From the NCBI RefSeq assembly GCF_014803895.1, contig NZ_JAAVAU010000017.1, forward strand, positions 1 through 64,000: a stretch of 64,000 bases of DNA, given 5' to 3'. The notes beneath the pieces are model-generated. The model had not been told where the DNA came from. It searched no databases and saw nothing but the letters and a program-made list of their open reading frames with translations. Each line of letters begins with the position of its first letter. Within the stretch, counting starts at the first letter, position 1. The position numbers and the translations under genes are program-made. Below, in pieces: positions 36,775 to 47,512 of this stretch. Source of the DNA: Lactobacillus sp. GTDB taxonomy: Bacteria > Bacillota > Bacilli > Lactobacillales > Lactobacillaceae.

Positions 36775-37575
36775 ATGATTGAAAAAAGACAAGCAAGTAG
36801 TTTTTATCAACATTTTGATATAAAAGAAAAACCGATTGTAGATCGCTACGTCGGTTTTTTTAATAGATTTTTATTTCAAAATGAACCGATATTGACCGAT
36901 TTTTTAAATCCAAGAGAAGCATATATTTTTAAAGAAATTGTTGGTGGTTATGGCCAGATATATGAATACGGAGGTTATAAAGAGGCAGAAAAGAAGCGAT
37001 TATTTCTTTGTGATTGGACTCTTCCGTATCACAAGTCAGCATTTAATGTTACTTTACTTAAAATTGAATATAATAAAAAATGGGATAAGATTACACATAG
37101 TCAAATTCTAGGTGTATTAACTAGTTTGGGCGTCGAAAGTAATACTTTTGGTGATATTATTTCTGATGAAGAAGGCAATTGGCAATTTTTTGTAAAAAGT
37201 GAATTAGCTGATTTTTTTATTGAACAGATAAACCGTATTGGTCATACTAAAGTTAAAGTAAAAAAGATTGATCTTCAACATATTTTACAAATAAAAGATG
37301 ACAGCCAAGAAAAAGAAGTAACTAGCACTTCGATGAGAATAGATACTATTGTTAGTTCAGTGACTAATTTAAGTCGCAGCCAGGTAAAAGAAGCCCTGAT
37401 GGCTAGTGAAATTAAATTAAATTGGCATGATGTAAGTGAATCGCATATAATTATCAATATAAGTGATGTATTGAGTATTAGACATTTTGGACGCATCAAG
37501 ATTTTGAATGTTACAACTACTCGAAAAGGAAAGTTTAAAATTTTTTGTAAAATTTGGCAGTCAAAGAAAAGGTGA
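36775..37575 (+). CDS. YlmH family RNA-binding protein (S4 domain)
   Basis: 266 residues. The N-terminal half is the YlmH mixed alpha/beta region; the C-terminal S4 domain (about 182-245, RIDTIVSSVTNLSRSQVKEAL then IKLN) binds RNA. In Bacillus and related bacteria YlmH associates with stalled ribosomes and assists quality control at the 50S subunit. It starts 5 bases after yggT in the sepF-ylmH-divIVA group. Confidence 0.9.
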   Translation: MIEKRQASSFYQHFDIKEKPIVDRYVGFFNRFLFQNEPILTDFLNPREAYIFKEIVGGYGQIYEYGGYKEAEKKRLFLCDWTLPYHKSAFNVTLLKIEYNKKWDKITHSQILGVLTSLGVESNTFGDIISDEEGNWQFFVKSELADFFIEQINRIGHTKVKVKKIDLQHILQIKDDSQEKEVTSTSMRIDTIVSSVTNLSRSQVKEALMASEIKLNWHDVSESHIIINISDVLSIRHFGRIKILNVTTTRKGKFKIFCKIWQSKKR

Positions 37576-37579
37576 GATT

Positions 37580-38440
37580 ATGGTTTTAACACCAATGGAA
37601 ATTCATGATAAAACTTTTGAGAAAAAATTTAAAGGTTATGATGAAGAAGAAGTAGATAAATTTTTAGATCAAATCGTTAATGAATATGGTGATGTATTAG
37701 ATGAAAATTCTGATTTAAAAAATGAAAATAATTCTTTAAAGGAAGAAAATGAAACTTTAAAAGGTAAAGTTGCCGAATATGATCAGATTAAAGAATCATT
37801 GAATCAATCCTTGATTTCTGCACAACAACATGCGGATAATTTGCAGAAACAAGCTAGCCAAGATGCAAAAGAAATTAAAGAGAATGCTCAAAAAGAAGCT
37901 GATGAAATTATAAGTAAAGCCAAAATATCTGCTGGTAAATATAATGCTGACGTAAGAGAACAGTATGGCACTTTAAGTAAAGATTATGAGTTATTAAAGA
38001 AACAAGTTGCTGAATTTAGACGTGATATTCAGATTAAACTTCAAGATGAGTTGGATGGTTTAAATGATGAGACTTGGCAACAGCAATTGGATGAATATTA
38101 CGGCCGGTCACGCTTATATCCAGCTGATGGTTCTCAGCCTGTAACGGTAGATGATGATGATGAAATTATGGAACTTGATGATGAAGAAATTGCTGCTGAA
38201 GATGCTGCCGTAGAAGTTGAGAAATCAGAAAATACTCTCGAAGAAATTGACAAACCTATATCAAATGAAGTAAAATCTGACTCAGGATTAGATGATTCAG
38301 ATGGCCCTAAAATTTTAATTGGCGATAGCAGTAACAATGTTGGTACGTCAATTTCTAGAGATAAAAGAGAGTCAAAATTACGCTCTTCTGACAGTAATGG
38401 ACCAACTATCATTTTTCCAGATGATGATAATGATAATTAA
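37580..38440 (+). CDS. divIVA: Cell division initiation protein DivIVA
   Basis: DivIVA binds curved membrane at septa and poles. 286 residues: the N-terminal membrane-binding part is MVLTPMEIHDKTFEKKFKGY with the conserved YDEEEVDKFLD, then a long coiled coil (about 30-170), and an acidic D/E-rich tail (about 190-286) longer than in Bacillus. The start is the ATG at 37580, after GGTGA; an upstream in-frame ATG lies inside ylmH. It is followed by the ileS T-box. Confidence 0.95.
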   Translation: MVLTPMEIHDKTFEKKFKGYDEEEVDKFLDQIVNEYGDVLDENSDLKNENNSLKEENETLKGKVAEYDQIKESLNQSLISAQQHADNLQKQASQDAKEIKENAQKEADEIISKAKISAGKYNADVREQYGTLSKDYELLKKQVAEFRRDIQIKLQDELDGLNDETWQQQLDEYYGRSRLYPADGSQPVTVDDDDEIMELDDEEIAAEDAAVEVEKSENTLEEIDKPISNEVKSDSGLDDSDGPKILIGDSSNNVGTSISRDKRESKLRSSDSNGPTIIFPDDDNDN

Positions 38441-38449
38441 TTTTGAATC

Positions 38450-38637
38450 GACAGTAAAACAAGTAGACGTCTTAGCGAGTTAGCAATTGGTGAAAGGCTA
38501 ACATAGTTGAAAGTTGATCAGCTGCCAATAGATTTAAACGTAATCCATACGATACATGGATTTAAGTGGAACAGAAATGTTCAATTTAGGTGGTACCACG
38601 AACTTTAGCTTCGCCCTATTTAGGGCGAAGCTTTTTA
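38450..38637 (+). promoter_or_regulatory. T-box leader of ileS (isoleucine tRNA-sensing)
   Basis: The leader shows stem I with GTTAGC/GCTAAC around GGTGAAAG, specifier codon ATC (38517-38519) in GTTGATCAGC, T-box TAGGTGGTACCACG (38587-38600) and the terminator AGCTTCGCCCTA/TAGGGCGAAGCT with T-run (38606-38637). ATC is an isoleucine codon, matching the downstream gene. Confidence 0.92.
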
Positions 38638-38653
38638 TATAGGAAGGAAAATT

Positions 38654-41443
38654 ATGAAAGTTAAAGATACTTTGAATTTAGGTAAGACTAAATTTAAGAT
38701 GCGCGGAAATCTTCCTGTCCGTGAAGCTCAATGGCAAAAAGAATGGGAAGAAAATAATTTATATGAACAAAGATTAAAGCTAAATGAGGGAAAACCTCGC
38801 TTTGATTTACATGATGGTCCTCCATTTGCTAATGGTAATATTCATATGGGACACTCATTAAATAAAATTTCTAAAGATATTATTGTGCGTTATAAAAATA
38901 TGAGTGGCTTTTATGCACCTTATGTTCCTGGATGGGATACTCATGGATTACCTGTTGAACAAGCCTTAGCTAAGAAAGGCATTGATCGTAAAACTATGGA
39001 TCGTGCCAAGTACCGTGAATTATGTCGTCAATTTGCTGAAGAACAGATTGAAAAGCAAATGGCAGACTTTAAGCGACTTGGAGTAATGGCTGATTGGAAG
39101 CATCCTTATATTACTCTTCAACCAGAATTTGAAGCTGAAGAAATTAGAGTATTTGGCAAGATGTTTGAAAAGGGTTATATCTATAAAGGTAAAAAACCTG
39201 TTTACTGGTCTTGGTCTAGTGAATCAACTCTAGCTGAAGCAGAAGTTGAATATCATGATGTTAAGTCACCATCTATCTATATTGCTTTTCCAGTTAAAGA
39301 TGGTAAAGGTATTCTAAATGAAAAAGATACTTACTTTGTAATTTGGACTACTACACCTTGGACAATTCCATCTAATCAAGGTATCACTGTTAATCCACAA
39401 TTTGACTATTCTGTAGTTGAGGTTGGTGACAAGAGATATGTTGTTGGATCTGATCGCTTAAATGCAGTAGCTGAAGCACTTGAGTGGACAGATTATAAAG
39501 TTGTTCAACATATGAGAGGTTCAGAAATGGACCATATGGTAGCTAAACACCCACTATATGATCAAGATAGTTTAGTTATGAATGCTATGCACGTAACTGC
39601 TGATGATGGTACTGGTTTAGTCCATACAGCTAGTGGTTTTGGTGAAGATGATTATAATGTTGCTCAACGTTATAATTTACCAGTCTTTAGTCCAATGGAT
39701 GCTCAAGGTCGCTTTACTAAAGAAGTTCCTGATCCTGAGTTAGTAGGTATGTTCTATGATGACGCTAATAAAGTGGTTAGTGAAAAGCTTGAAAAATCTG
39801 GTGCATTACTTAAGTTGAATTTCTTTACTCACTCATATCCACATGATTGGCGTACAAAGAAGCCTGTTATTTATCGAGCAACTACACAGTGGTTTGCTTC
39901 AATTTCTAAGTTCCGTGATCAAATTTTAGATGAAATTCAAAAGGCTAACTTTATTCCTACCTGGGGTAAAACTCGTCTTTATAATATGATTAAAGATCGT
40001 GGTGATTGGGTAATTTCTCGTCAACGTGCTTGGGGTGTGCCACTTCCAATTTTTTATGCAGAAGATGGTACTCCAATTGTTACTCCTGAAACTATTGAAC
40101 ATGTTGCCAAAATCTTTGAAAAAGAAGGTTCTAATGCTTGGTATACGCATACAACTAAGGAATTACTACCAGAAGGTTTTACTTCAGAGCATTCACCACA
40201 TGGTGATTTTAAGAAAGAAACGGATATCTTGGATGTTTGGTTTGATTCAGGTACATCATGGGCTGGGGTTTTGAAGCATCGTGATGGTTTGGGCTTTCCA
40301 GCAGATCTTTATCTTGAAGGTAGCGACCAATATCGTGGTTGGTTTAATTCCAGTTTAATTACTTCAGTTGCCGTCACTGGACAATCACCATACAAGCAAG
40401 TTCTTTCTCAAGGTTTTGTATTAGATGATAAAGGGCATAAAATGTCTAAGTCATTAGGTAATGTAATTTCTCCTAATGATGTTATCAAGCAAATGGGAGC
40501 AGAAATTATTCGTTTGTGGGTAGCTGGAGCTGATACTACTTCAGATGTTGCTGTTTCTCAAGATATTTTGCGCCAGGCTTCAGAAAGTTACCGTAAGATT
40601 AGAAATACTATGCGCTACATGTTGGCTAATACAAGTGATTTCGATCCAAAAGAAGATAGTATTGCATATCCTGATATGGCAAGTGTTGATCAGTATATGG
40701 AAGTTAAATTAAATCGTCTCGTTGAAGAGGCACTAAAAGCTTACGATAATTTTGACTTTAATGGCGTTTATAAGAAAATCTTTAGCTTTATTTCTAATGA
40801 TTTATCGGCATTCTATCTTGACTTTGCTAAGGATATTCTTTACATTGATGGCAAAGATAGTGAAACTCGTCGGTCCATGCAAACTGTAATTTACGATGTC
40901 TTGGTTAAATTAACTAAGCTGATGACACCAATTTTGCCACACACAATGGAAGAAGTTTGGGGCTATTTAAAAGAATCAGAAGACTATGTTCAGTTAGCTA
41001 ATATGCCTGAAGTTGCACATTTTGCTAATGAAGAAGAGCTTTTAGAGAATTGGAAAGACTTTATGAAGCTTCGTTCTGATGTCTTAAAAGCTCTAGAAAT
41101 TGCACGTAATAATAAGGTTATCGGTAAATCGTTTGAAGCACACGTAACTCTTTATCCAACTAAAGAAACTAAGGAATTACTTGATAAACTTAATGCTAAT
41201 ATACGTCAAATATTAATTGTTTCAGAATTGACTATTTCTGATGATGAGCCTTCTACCGATGGTGAAGAATTTGCAAGTGGCACAATTCTAGTTGAACATG
41301 CTGCAGGCGAAGTTTGTCCAAGATGTAGAAGAATTACCACTGATGTAGGTTCTGACACTAGATTTCCAGAATTATGTGCTCGTTGTGCTGAAATCGTGGC
41401 AGAAAATTATCCTGAAGCAGTTAAAGAAGGTTTTGAAGAATAA
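38654..41443 (+). CDS. ileS: Isoleucyl-tRNA synthetase
   Basis: Class I synthetase, 929 residues. HIGH motif as HMGHSL (about residue 63), editing domain with [18 protein letters not shown] near residue 596, and a C-terminal zinc site with cysteine pairs in CPRCRR and CARC (about 885-910). This is the ordinary bacterial type, not the mupirocin-resistant kind. GGAAGGA precedes the ATG; T-box controlled. Confidence 0.97.
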   Translation: MKVKDTLNLGKTKFKMRGNLPVREAQWQKEWEENNLYEQRLKLNEGKPRFDLHDGPPFANGNIHMGHSLNKISKDIIVRYKNMSGFYAPYVPGWDTHGLPVEQALAKKGIDRKTMDRAKYRELCRQFAEEQIEKQMADFKRLGVMADWKHPYITLQPEFEAEEIRVFGKMFEKGYIYKGKKPVYWSWSSESTLAEAEVEYHDVKSPSIYIAFPVKDGKGILNEKDTYFVIWTTTPWTIPSNQGITVNPQFDYSVVEVGDKRYVVGSDRLNAVAEALEWTDYKVVQHMRGSEMDHMVAKHPLYDQDSLVMNAMHVTADDGTGLVHTASGFGEDDYNVAQRYNLPVFSPMDAQGRFTKEVPDPELVGMFYDDANKVVSEKLEKSGALLKLNFFTHSYPHDWRTKKPVIYRATTQWFASISKFRDQILDEIQKANFIPTWGKTRLYNMIKDRGDWVISRQRAWGVPLPIFYAEDGTPIVTPETIEHVAKIFEKEGSNAWYTHTTKELLPEGFTSEHSPHGDFKKETDILDVWFDSGTSWAGVLKHRDGLGFPADLYLEGSDQYRGWFNSSLITSVAVTGQSPYKQVLSQGFVLDDKGHKMSKSLGNVISPNDVIKQMGAEIIRLWVAGADTTSDVAVSQDILRQASESYRKIRNTMRYMLANTSDFDPKEDSIAYPDMASVDQYMEVKLNRLVEEALKAYDNFDFNGVYKKIFSFISNDLSAFYLDFAKDILYIDGKDSETRRSMQTVIYDVLVKLTKLMTPILPHTMEEVWGYLKESEDYVQLANMPEVAHFANEEELLENWKDFMKLRSDVLKALEIARNNKVIGKSFEAHVTLYPTKETKELLDKLNANIRQILIVSELTISDDEPSTDGEEFASGTILVEHAAGEVCPRCRRITTDVGSDTRFPELCARCAEIVAENYPEAVKEGFEE

Positions 41444-41661
41444 TGCGTACAGGTACTGTAAAACAATTTGATTCTAATTCTGCATATGGTTTTATTGAAG
41501 ACGATTTAACACATTCAGCTTATTTTGTTTTCTATAAATCAATTAAAGAAGAAGGCTACAAGCGATTAGATGTAGGTCAAAGAGTTCGTTACCAATTAGC
41601 ACAAGGAAAAAAAGGACTACAATGCATCAATGTATACGTTGATCATGGTCAAAAGGAGTAG
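41443..41661 (+). CDS. Divergent cold-shock-domain protein
   Basis: 72 residues, an OB-fold cold-shock protein by [21 protein letters not shown] and the following strand pattern. RNP1 is altered (K-G-F/Y-G-F-I has become SAYGFI) and RNP2 reads YFVFYK rather than VFVHF. It may still bind single-stranded nucleic acid. The start overlaps the ileS stop as TAATG, so it is translated with ileS. Confidence 0.8.
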   Translation: MRTGTVKQFDSNSAYGFIEDDLTHSAYFVFYKSIKEEGYKRLDVGQRVRYQLAQGKKGLQCINVYVDHGQKE

Positions 41662-41670
41662 TTAGTTATA

Positions 41671-42234
41671 ATGGACCTTAGAGAAACCGAAATTTCCAAC
41701 AAATCAGTTTTTGAAGGTAGATTAATTGATTTAGATGTTGAAACAATTAGCTTACCAAATGGGAAAACGGCAACTCGTGAAATAGTAAAACACCCAGATG
41801 CAAGTGCAGCCATTGCTATAAATGATAAAAAACAAATGCTTCTTGTAAAGCAATGGCGTGAAGCTATCAAGCAAGTCACTTTAGAAATTCCAGCTGGCTT
41901 AATTGATAAAACAGATGCTTCTCCACTAGATGCTATGAAACGAGAGTTAAATGAAGAAGGCGGCTATAAAGCTGAATATTGGGAAAAAATCTCAGAATTT
42001 AATTCTTCACCAGGCTTTTGTGATGAAAAAATTTACTTATTCTACTGTGATACTCTTACTAAGTTGAAAGATAAACGTCCTTTGGACGAAGATGAATTTT
42101 TGACTAGACAATGGTATAGTTTAGCAGAATTAAAAGAGCTTTTATCTCAAGGTAAGATTGTAGATTCAAAAACAATCATGGCTATTCTTTTCTGGGAAAA
42201 TATGCTTTTAACAGGAAAACAAAACAATGACTGA
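41671..42234 (+). CDS. Nudix hydrolase, ADP-ribose pyrophosphatase-like
   Basis: 187 residues resembling NudF/ADP-ribose diphosphatases (N-terminal beta domain, then VKQWREAIKQVTLEIPAGLID). The Nudix box runs from G of AGLID to REL-x-EEGGY; the metal-binding REL and EE residues are present, but the box has one extra residue and an aspartate where the first glutamate is usual. AAGGAG is 12 bases before the ATG, which is long. Activity is likely but its substrate is inferred. Confidence 0.87.
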   Translation: MDLRETEISNKSVFEGRLIDLDVETISLPNGKTATREIVKHPDASAAIAINDKKQMLLVKQWREAIKQVTLEIPAGLIDKTDASPLDAMKRELNEEGGYKAEYWEKISEFNSSPGFCDEKIYLFYCDTLTKLKDKRPLDEDEFLTRQWYSLAELKELLSQGKIVDSKTIMAILFWENMLLTGKQNND

Positions 42235-42502
42235 AAAAAGATCAGATTATCGCAAAAATCAACGTCATAAGAAGTTATCACGATTGTGGTCCGGTCGTCA
42301 TTCCACAGCTGATCGTAAACATACTGAATCTAACACAGTAGATGTGAATCCCGATTTTAGAAGAAATGACAAGAATATTAAGGGGCGCAATAAAAAAACT
42401 TCTGAGGAAAAAGTCTTGCGTTTAAAACAAAGGCTTAATTGGGCGATTTTTATCGTAGTAATTTTGATCATAATAGTTTTATTTGCTTTATTTAAATTAT
42501 AA
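42227..42502 (+). CDS. Small membrane protein with basic N-terminus
   Basis: 91 residues: a very basic hydrophilic region (about 1-68, rich in K, R, N and S) and one C-terminal membrane helix (about 70-90, LNWAIFIVVILIIIVLFALF). Topology suggests a tail-anchored cytoplasmic protein. Family not recognised. It overlaps the Nudix gene by 8 bases and lies 20 bases before mtnN, so the three are one operon. Confidence 0.75.
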   Translation: MTEKRSDYRKNQRHKKLSRLWSGRHSTADRKHTESNTVDVNPDFRRNDKNIKGRNKKTSEEKVLRLKQRLNWAIFIVVILIIIVLFALFKL

Positions 42503-42522
42503 ATATAATAGGGGATTAAAAA

Positions 42523-43221
42523 ATGAAAATAGCAATTATCGTACCTATGGCTGAAGAAGCGGAATTTTACGATAAGCATTTTCAATCCGCAGATAAAAAA
42601 ATGTTCGGTTCAACAGAATTCGAACATTTTTCTGTAAATGGAAATGATATTTATCTAGGTTTAAGTGGAATTGGTAAAGTAAATGCTGCAATGAATTTGA
42701 CTAGTTTGCTTGCTAATGAGGATATTGATTTAATTTTTATGACAGGCTCAGCCGGTTCACTTAAATCAAATATTCATAAGAAAGACTTAATTTTACCAAG
42801 TGAGTTTACATATCATGATGCCCACAATACGAGTGCGGGTAACTATATTGAAGGCCAGATTCCTCAAGAACCTGCAAGGTATAAATTAAATAGTGATGCA
42901 AGAGCTAAATTTGCTCAGTATTTAGAAAAAAATAATATTTCTTATAAAGAAGGATTAATTGTAACAGGGGATTCATTTATTTCTTCTCAAAAACAAAAAG
43001 ATGAAATTGAAAAGAATTTCCCTGAAGCTGTAGGGGTAGAAATGGAAGGGGCTGCTTTTGCTCAAGTAGCCCACCATTTTAATACACCATTAGTTGCTGT
43101 AAGAGCTATTTCTGATAATGGTGATGAAAATGCTGATGAAGATTTTGATGTCTTTGTAAAAGAAGTAGGTCAAAAAGCAGCGACAGTTATTAGTTCGTAT
43201 TTAGAAGATGAAGTGTTTTAG
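42523..43221 (+). CDS. mtnN: 5'-methylthioadenosine/S-adenosylhomocysteine nucleosidase
   Basis: Cleaves adenine from MTA and SAH, recycling methyl-cycle products and feeding autoinducer-2 synthesis. 232 residues: E in IVPMAEEAEFY, GLSGIGKVNAA, GDSFISS, the substrate-binding VGVEMEGAAFAQVA, and the catalytic aspartate in AISDNGDE. GGGGAT before the ATG. Terminator follows directly. Confidence 0.95.
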   Translation: MKIAIIVPMAEEAEFYDKHFQSADKKMFGSTEFEHFSVNGNDIYLGLSGIGKVNAAMNLTSLLANEDIDLIFMTGSAGSLKSNIHKKDLILPSEFTYHDAHNTSAGNYIEGQIPQEPARYKLNSDARAKFAQYLEKNNISYKEGLIVTGDSFISSQKQKDEIEKNFPEAVGVEMEGAAFAQVAHHFNTPLVAVRAISDNGDENADEDFDVFVKEVGQKAATVISSYLEDEVF

Positions 43222-43228
43222 GTAGGAA

Positions 43229-43258
43229 GAGGAAGCGTAAGCGCGCTTCCTTTTTTTG
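43229..43258 (+). terminator. Terminator of mtnN
   Basis: GGAAGCG pairs with CGCTTCC around TAAGCG, followed by TTTTTTT. Confidence 0.85.
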
Positions 43259-43267
43259 TGTTATAAT
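43259..43267 (+). promoter_or_regulatory. Extended -10 element upstream of the second nifS
   Basis: TGTTATAAT, just after the mtnN terminator. It could drive nifS independently of the palindromic promoter 20 bases further on. Confidence 0.4.
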
Positions 43268-43278
43268 GAGTAAACCAC

Positions 43279-43306
43279 TTGATGCTTACGAAATGTAAGA
43301 TAGAAC
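43279..43306 (+). promoter_or_regulatory. Promoter with CTTAC-N5-GTAAG operator before the second nifS
   Basis: TTGATG (43279-43284), 16-bp spacer, TAGAAC (43301-43306, a weak -10). The spacer begins with CTTACGAAATGTAAG (43285-43299), in the same position as the palindromes at 5772 and 44559. Confidence 0.6.
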
Positions 43307-43337
43307 TCATGACTAAAATAGATAGAAGGATAAGTTA

Positions 43338-44495
43338 ATGGATAAGAAGAATATCTATTTAGATAATGCTGCTACGACTCCTATGTCGCCAGCTGTAGTA
43401 AGCAAAATTAGTGAAGAAATGGCTAATGATTTTGGAAATGCTTCTAGCCAACATATGTTTGGACGTACTGCACGTCATAGTGTTGAAGAAGCTCGGCATA
43501 TCTTAGCTCAATCGATTAATGCTCAAGATAAAGAGATTATTTTTACTTCAGGGGGTTCTGAAAGTAATAATAATGCGATTTTTGGAACGGCTCGTGCACG
43601 TAAAAAAATAGGTAAAAAAATTATCACGACTAAAATTGAGCATCCATCTGTTTTAAATCCGATGAATAGATTGGAAAAAGAAGGCTATAAAGTAGTTTAC
43701 TTAGATGTTGATGAAAGTGGTCATATTTCTTTAGACCAATTAAGGAGAGAATTAACACCTGATACAATCCTTGTATCCATAATGGCTGTTAATAATGAAG
43801 TTGGATCAATTATGCCTTTGAAGGAAATTGGGGAAATAGTAAAAGATTCTAATGCGTACTTCCATGTGGATAATGTTCAGGGATTTGGTAATATTCATGT
43901 TGATGTTCAAGATATGAATATCGATTTATTATCTACCTCTGCTCATAAGATAAATGGTCCCAAATTTTTAGGTTTCTTATACGAAAGAGATGGAATTGAG
44001 GTAGCAGATCTATTGCTGGGCGGTGAACAAGAGTTGAAGCGTCGCCCAGGTACTGAAAATGTACCTGGAATAGCAGGTTTTGGAGTAGCTGTTAGGGAAA
44101 TGAATGCTATCGATAAACAAGAGTTACAACAAAAGTATAGTAATTTTCAAAAAATTATATTAGATGCTCTGAAAGATGCCGATGTTGATTTTGAAATTAA
44201 TGGTACTCTTGAAGGGCAAGTTTCTCACCATGTTTTAAATCTTTGGCTTAAAGGCGTAGGAACTTATTCTGCATTGACTAATTTAGATTTAGCCGGAGAT
44301 GCAGTTTCAGGCGGTTCTGCATGTACAGCAGGTTCGCTTAATCCATCACACGTTTTAACTGCTATGTACGGAGCAGATTCACCACGTTTAGCAGAATCAA
44401 TTAGAGTTTCTTTTGGTCGTTATAATACCGATGAAGAAGTAAAGAAATTTGCAAATGATTTGATAGAAATGTGTCAGCGTTTAAATAGTAAGTAA
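43338..44495 (+). CDS. Cysteine desulfurase, MnmA partner (YrvO/IscS type)
   Basis: 385 residues. PLP lysine in SAHKING (K204), H102 in EHPS, catalytic cysteine in GGSACTAG (C329) on an extended loop. It is only distantly similar to the first desulfurase at 5844. Its place before DUF1831 and mnmA, as Bacillus yrvO-mnmA, says it supplies sulfur for 2-thiouridine at tRNA position 34. AGAAGGA precedes the ATG. Confidence 0.94.
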   Translation: MDKKNIYLDNAATTPMSPAVVSKISEEMANDFGNASSQHMFGRTARHSVEEARHILAQSINAQDKEIIFTSGGSESNNNAIFGTARARKKIGKKIITTKIEHPSVLNPMNRLEKEGYKVVYLDVDESGHISLDQLRRELTPDTILVSIMAVNNEVGSIMPLKEIGEIVKDSNAYFHVDNVQGFGNIHVDVQDMNIDLLSTSAHKINGPKFLGFLYERDGIEVADLLLGGEQELKRRPGTENVPGIAGFGVAVREMNAIDKQELQQKYSNFQKIILDALKDADVDFEINGTLEGQVSHHVLNLWLKGVGTYSALTNLDLAGDAVSGGSACTAGSLNPSHVLTAMYGADSPRLAESIRVSFGRYNTDEEVKKFANDLIEMCQRLNSK

Positions 44496-44552
44496 ATTTT
44501 AGTATTTGCGTTAAAGGATTAGTTTTATATACTAAAAGAGAAAACAAAAAAC

Positions 44553-44580
44553 TTGACACTTACAAATTGTAAGTTAAAAT
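44553..44580 (+). promoter_or_regulatory. Promoter with CTTAC-N5-GTAAG operator before DUF1831-mnmA
   Basis: Perfect -35 TTGACA (44553-44558), 16-bp spacer, TAAAAT (44575-44580). The spacer begins with CTTACAAATTGTAAG (44559-44573). It is the strongest of the three related promoters. Confidence 0.75.
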
Positions 44581-44602
44581 AGATACATGAAAGAGATTTA
44601 AT

Positions 44603-46082
<1,480 letters not shown>

Positions 46083-46100
46083 TTTAATAAATTATTAGAA

Positions 46101-46144
46101 AAAAAGAATCAGACAATCTAATTTATGGTCTGATTCTTTTTTCT
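46101..46144 (+). terminator. Terminator of DUF1831-mnmA
   Basis: AAAGAATCAGAC pairs with GTCTGATTCTTT around a 13-base loop, followed by TTT and further T residues. Confidence 0.85.
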
Positions 46145-46208
46145 TTGCATCTTCTGTTAATTTTTATATTAAAATCTTATAATTAATGTAAGAATGGAGA
46201 GTTTAAAG

Positions 46209-46868
46209 ATGCAATTATACTTTGTAAGACATGGTAAAACAAAATGGAATTTAGAAGGACGCTATCAAGGAGGTAGTGGTAATTCTCCGCTTTTGCCCGA
46301 AAGTTATGCTGATATTAAAAAACTAGCTGAATATCTTGAAGGTACCAGTTTTAAAGCTTTTTACACTAGTCCTTTGCAGCGTGCAGTAACTACAGCAGTT
46401 ACTTTAAGAGATTATATGGGAATTACTGTTCCGGTAGTGATTGATGAACGCTTAAAAGAATTTAATCTAGGTGATTTAGAAGGCATGAAATTTGTTGAAG
46501 CTGAAAGTAAATATCCTCAACAGATAAAGGCTTTTAGATATGAACCAGATAGATATGATCCATCAAGTTTTCATGGAGAAAGCTTTGAACACATGATTGC
46601 TCGTGGAGAAGCACTAATTGATTCTATTGTAAAACGATATTCAGAACCTGAGGATAAAGTTTTATTAGTTAGTCATGGGGCTGCTTTATGCGCATTAATT
46701 AGATCATTAGAAGGTTATAAAATTGCTGATATTAGAAAACGTGGCGGATTAACAAACACCAGTTTAACAATTTTAGAAACTAGTGATGAAGGAAAGACTT
46801 ATCAAGAAAAAGTATGGAATGAAACTTCCTATCTTGACCGTAAAATTACAAAGAAGGATACGATTTAA
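46209..46868 (+). CDS. Histidine phosphatase family protein (phosphoglycerate mutase-like)
   Basis: 219 residues. RHG motif FVRHGKTKWN with the nucleophilic histidine near residue 8, second arginine in TSPLQRA, catalytic glutamate in LKEFNLGDLEG, and second histidine in VSHGAAL. It resembles broad-specificity GpmB-type phosphatases more than glycolytic mutases. The ATG at 46209 follows GGAGAG by 7 bases. It begins an operon with the TPR gene and recD2. Confidence 0.9.
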   Translation: MQLYFVRHGKTKWNLEGRYQGGSGNSPLLPESYADIKKLAEYLEGTSFKAFYTSPLQRAVTTAVTLRDYMGITVPVVIDERLKEFNLGDLEGMKFVEAESKYPQQIKAFRYEPDRYDPSSFHGESFEHMIARGEALIDSIVKRYSEPEDKVLLVSHGAALCALIRSLEGYKIADIRKRGGLTNTSLTILETSDEGKTYQEKVWNETSYLDRKITKKDTI

Positions 46869-47512
46869 TGGATAAGAAAATAGCAAGTTTATATGATGCA
46901 GGAGAAATTGATCGTGCTATTCATTTATTAGTTAAAAAAATTGATCAATATCCTAAACAAGTAGAAAATTATTTACAGCTTTCAACTTATTTAATTGAAC
47001 AAAATTCAATTGATCAAGCTTTAGAATTATTACAGAAGGCTCAGGGTATAGTAGATAATCCTGAGGAGTTAATTTATAATATTGCTGTTTGTTATTATAT
47101 GCAGGGAGAATATCAAAAATCTTTGGCATTACTGGATAGACTTTCTAATGATGATGAGACATTATATCAAAAAGCTCTAGTTTTTATAAAATTAGGTCAG
47201 TACCAAAAGGCCTTAGCATATGCTATGACAATTAAAAATCTTGATACAAAAAGTTTAGAATTATTGGGAGATATTTGGCTAAGTTTAGGAGATTTAAAAG
47301 AGGCTAATAAAACTTTTAAAAGAATTAATTCTGAAAATAGAAATGCTAAAGTTAATTTTTTGTTAGGATTGACAGTCTTAGAGCAAGATCGAGATTTAGC
47401 GCAGAAATACTTTAATCTTTCTAAGCAAAAAGATGCAGTTTATTTTACAAATGCTCAAAAACAGTATGATGCTTTAATACAGATGATTAGAGGTAAAGAT
47501 GGAAAAAATTAA
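46868..47512 (+). CDS. Tetratricopeptide-repeat protein
   Basis: 214 residues, all alpha-helical, with five to six TPR-like units (for example NYLQLSTYLIEQNSIDQALEL, about 34-54, and YNIAVCYYMQGEYQKSLALL, about 74-93). Probably an adaptor; partner unknown. It overlaps the preceding stop as TAATG and recD2 by 14 bases. Confidence 0.85.
   Translation: MDKKIASLYDAGEIDRAIHLLVKKIDQYPKQVENYLQLSTYLIEQNSIDQALELLQKAQGIVDNPEELIYNIAVCYYMQGEYQKSLALLDRLSNDDETLYQKALVFIKLGQYQKALAYAMTIKNLDTKSLELLGDIWLSLGDLKEANKTFKRINSENRNAKVNFLLGLTVLEQDRDLAQKYFNLSKQKDAVYFTNAQKQYDALIQMIRGKDGKN

Noticed and set aside
46168..46186. TCTTATAATTAATGTAAGA upstream of the histidine phosphatase as a fourth operator
   Set aside because: The spacing between arms is 7 rather than 5, one arm base differs, and it overlaps a possible -10, so it does not fit the CTTAC-N5-GTAAG pattern.
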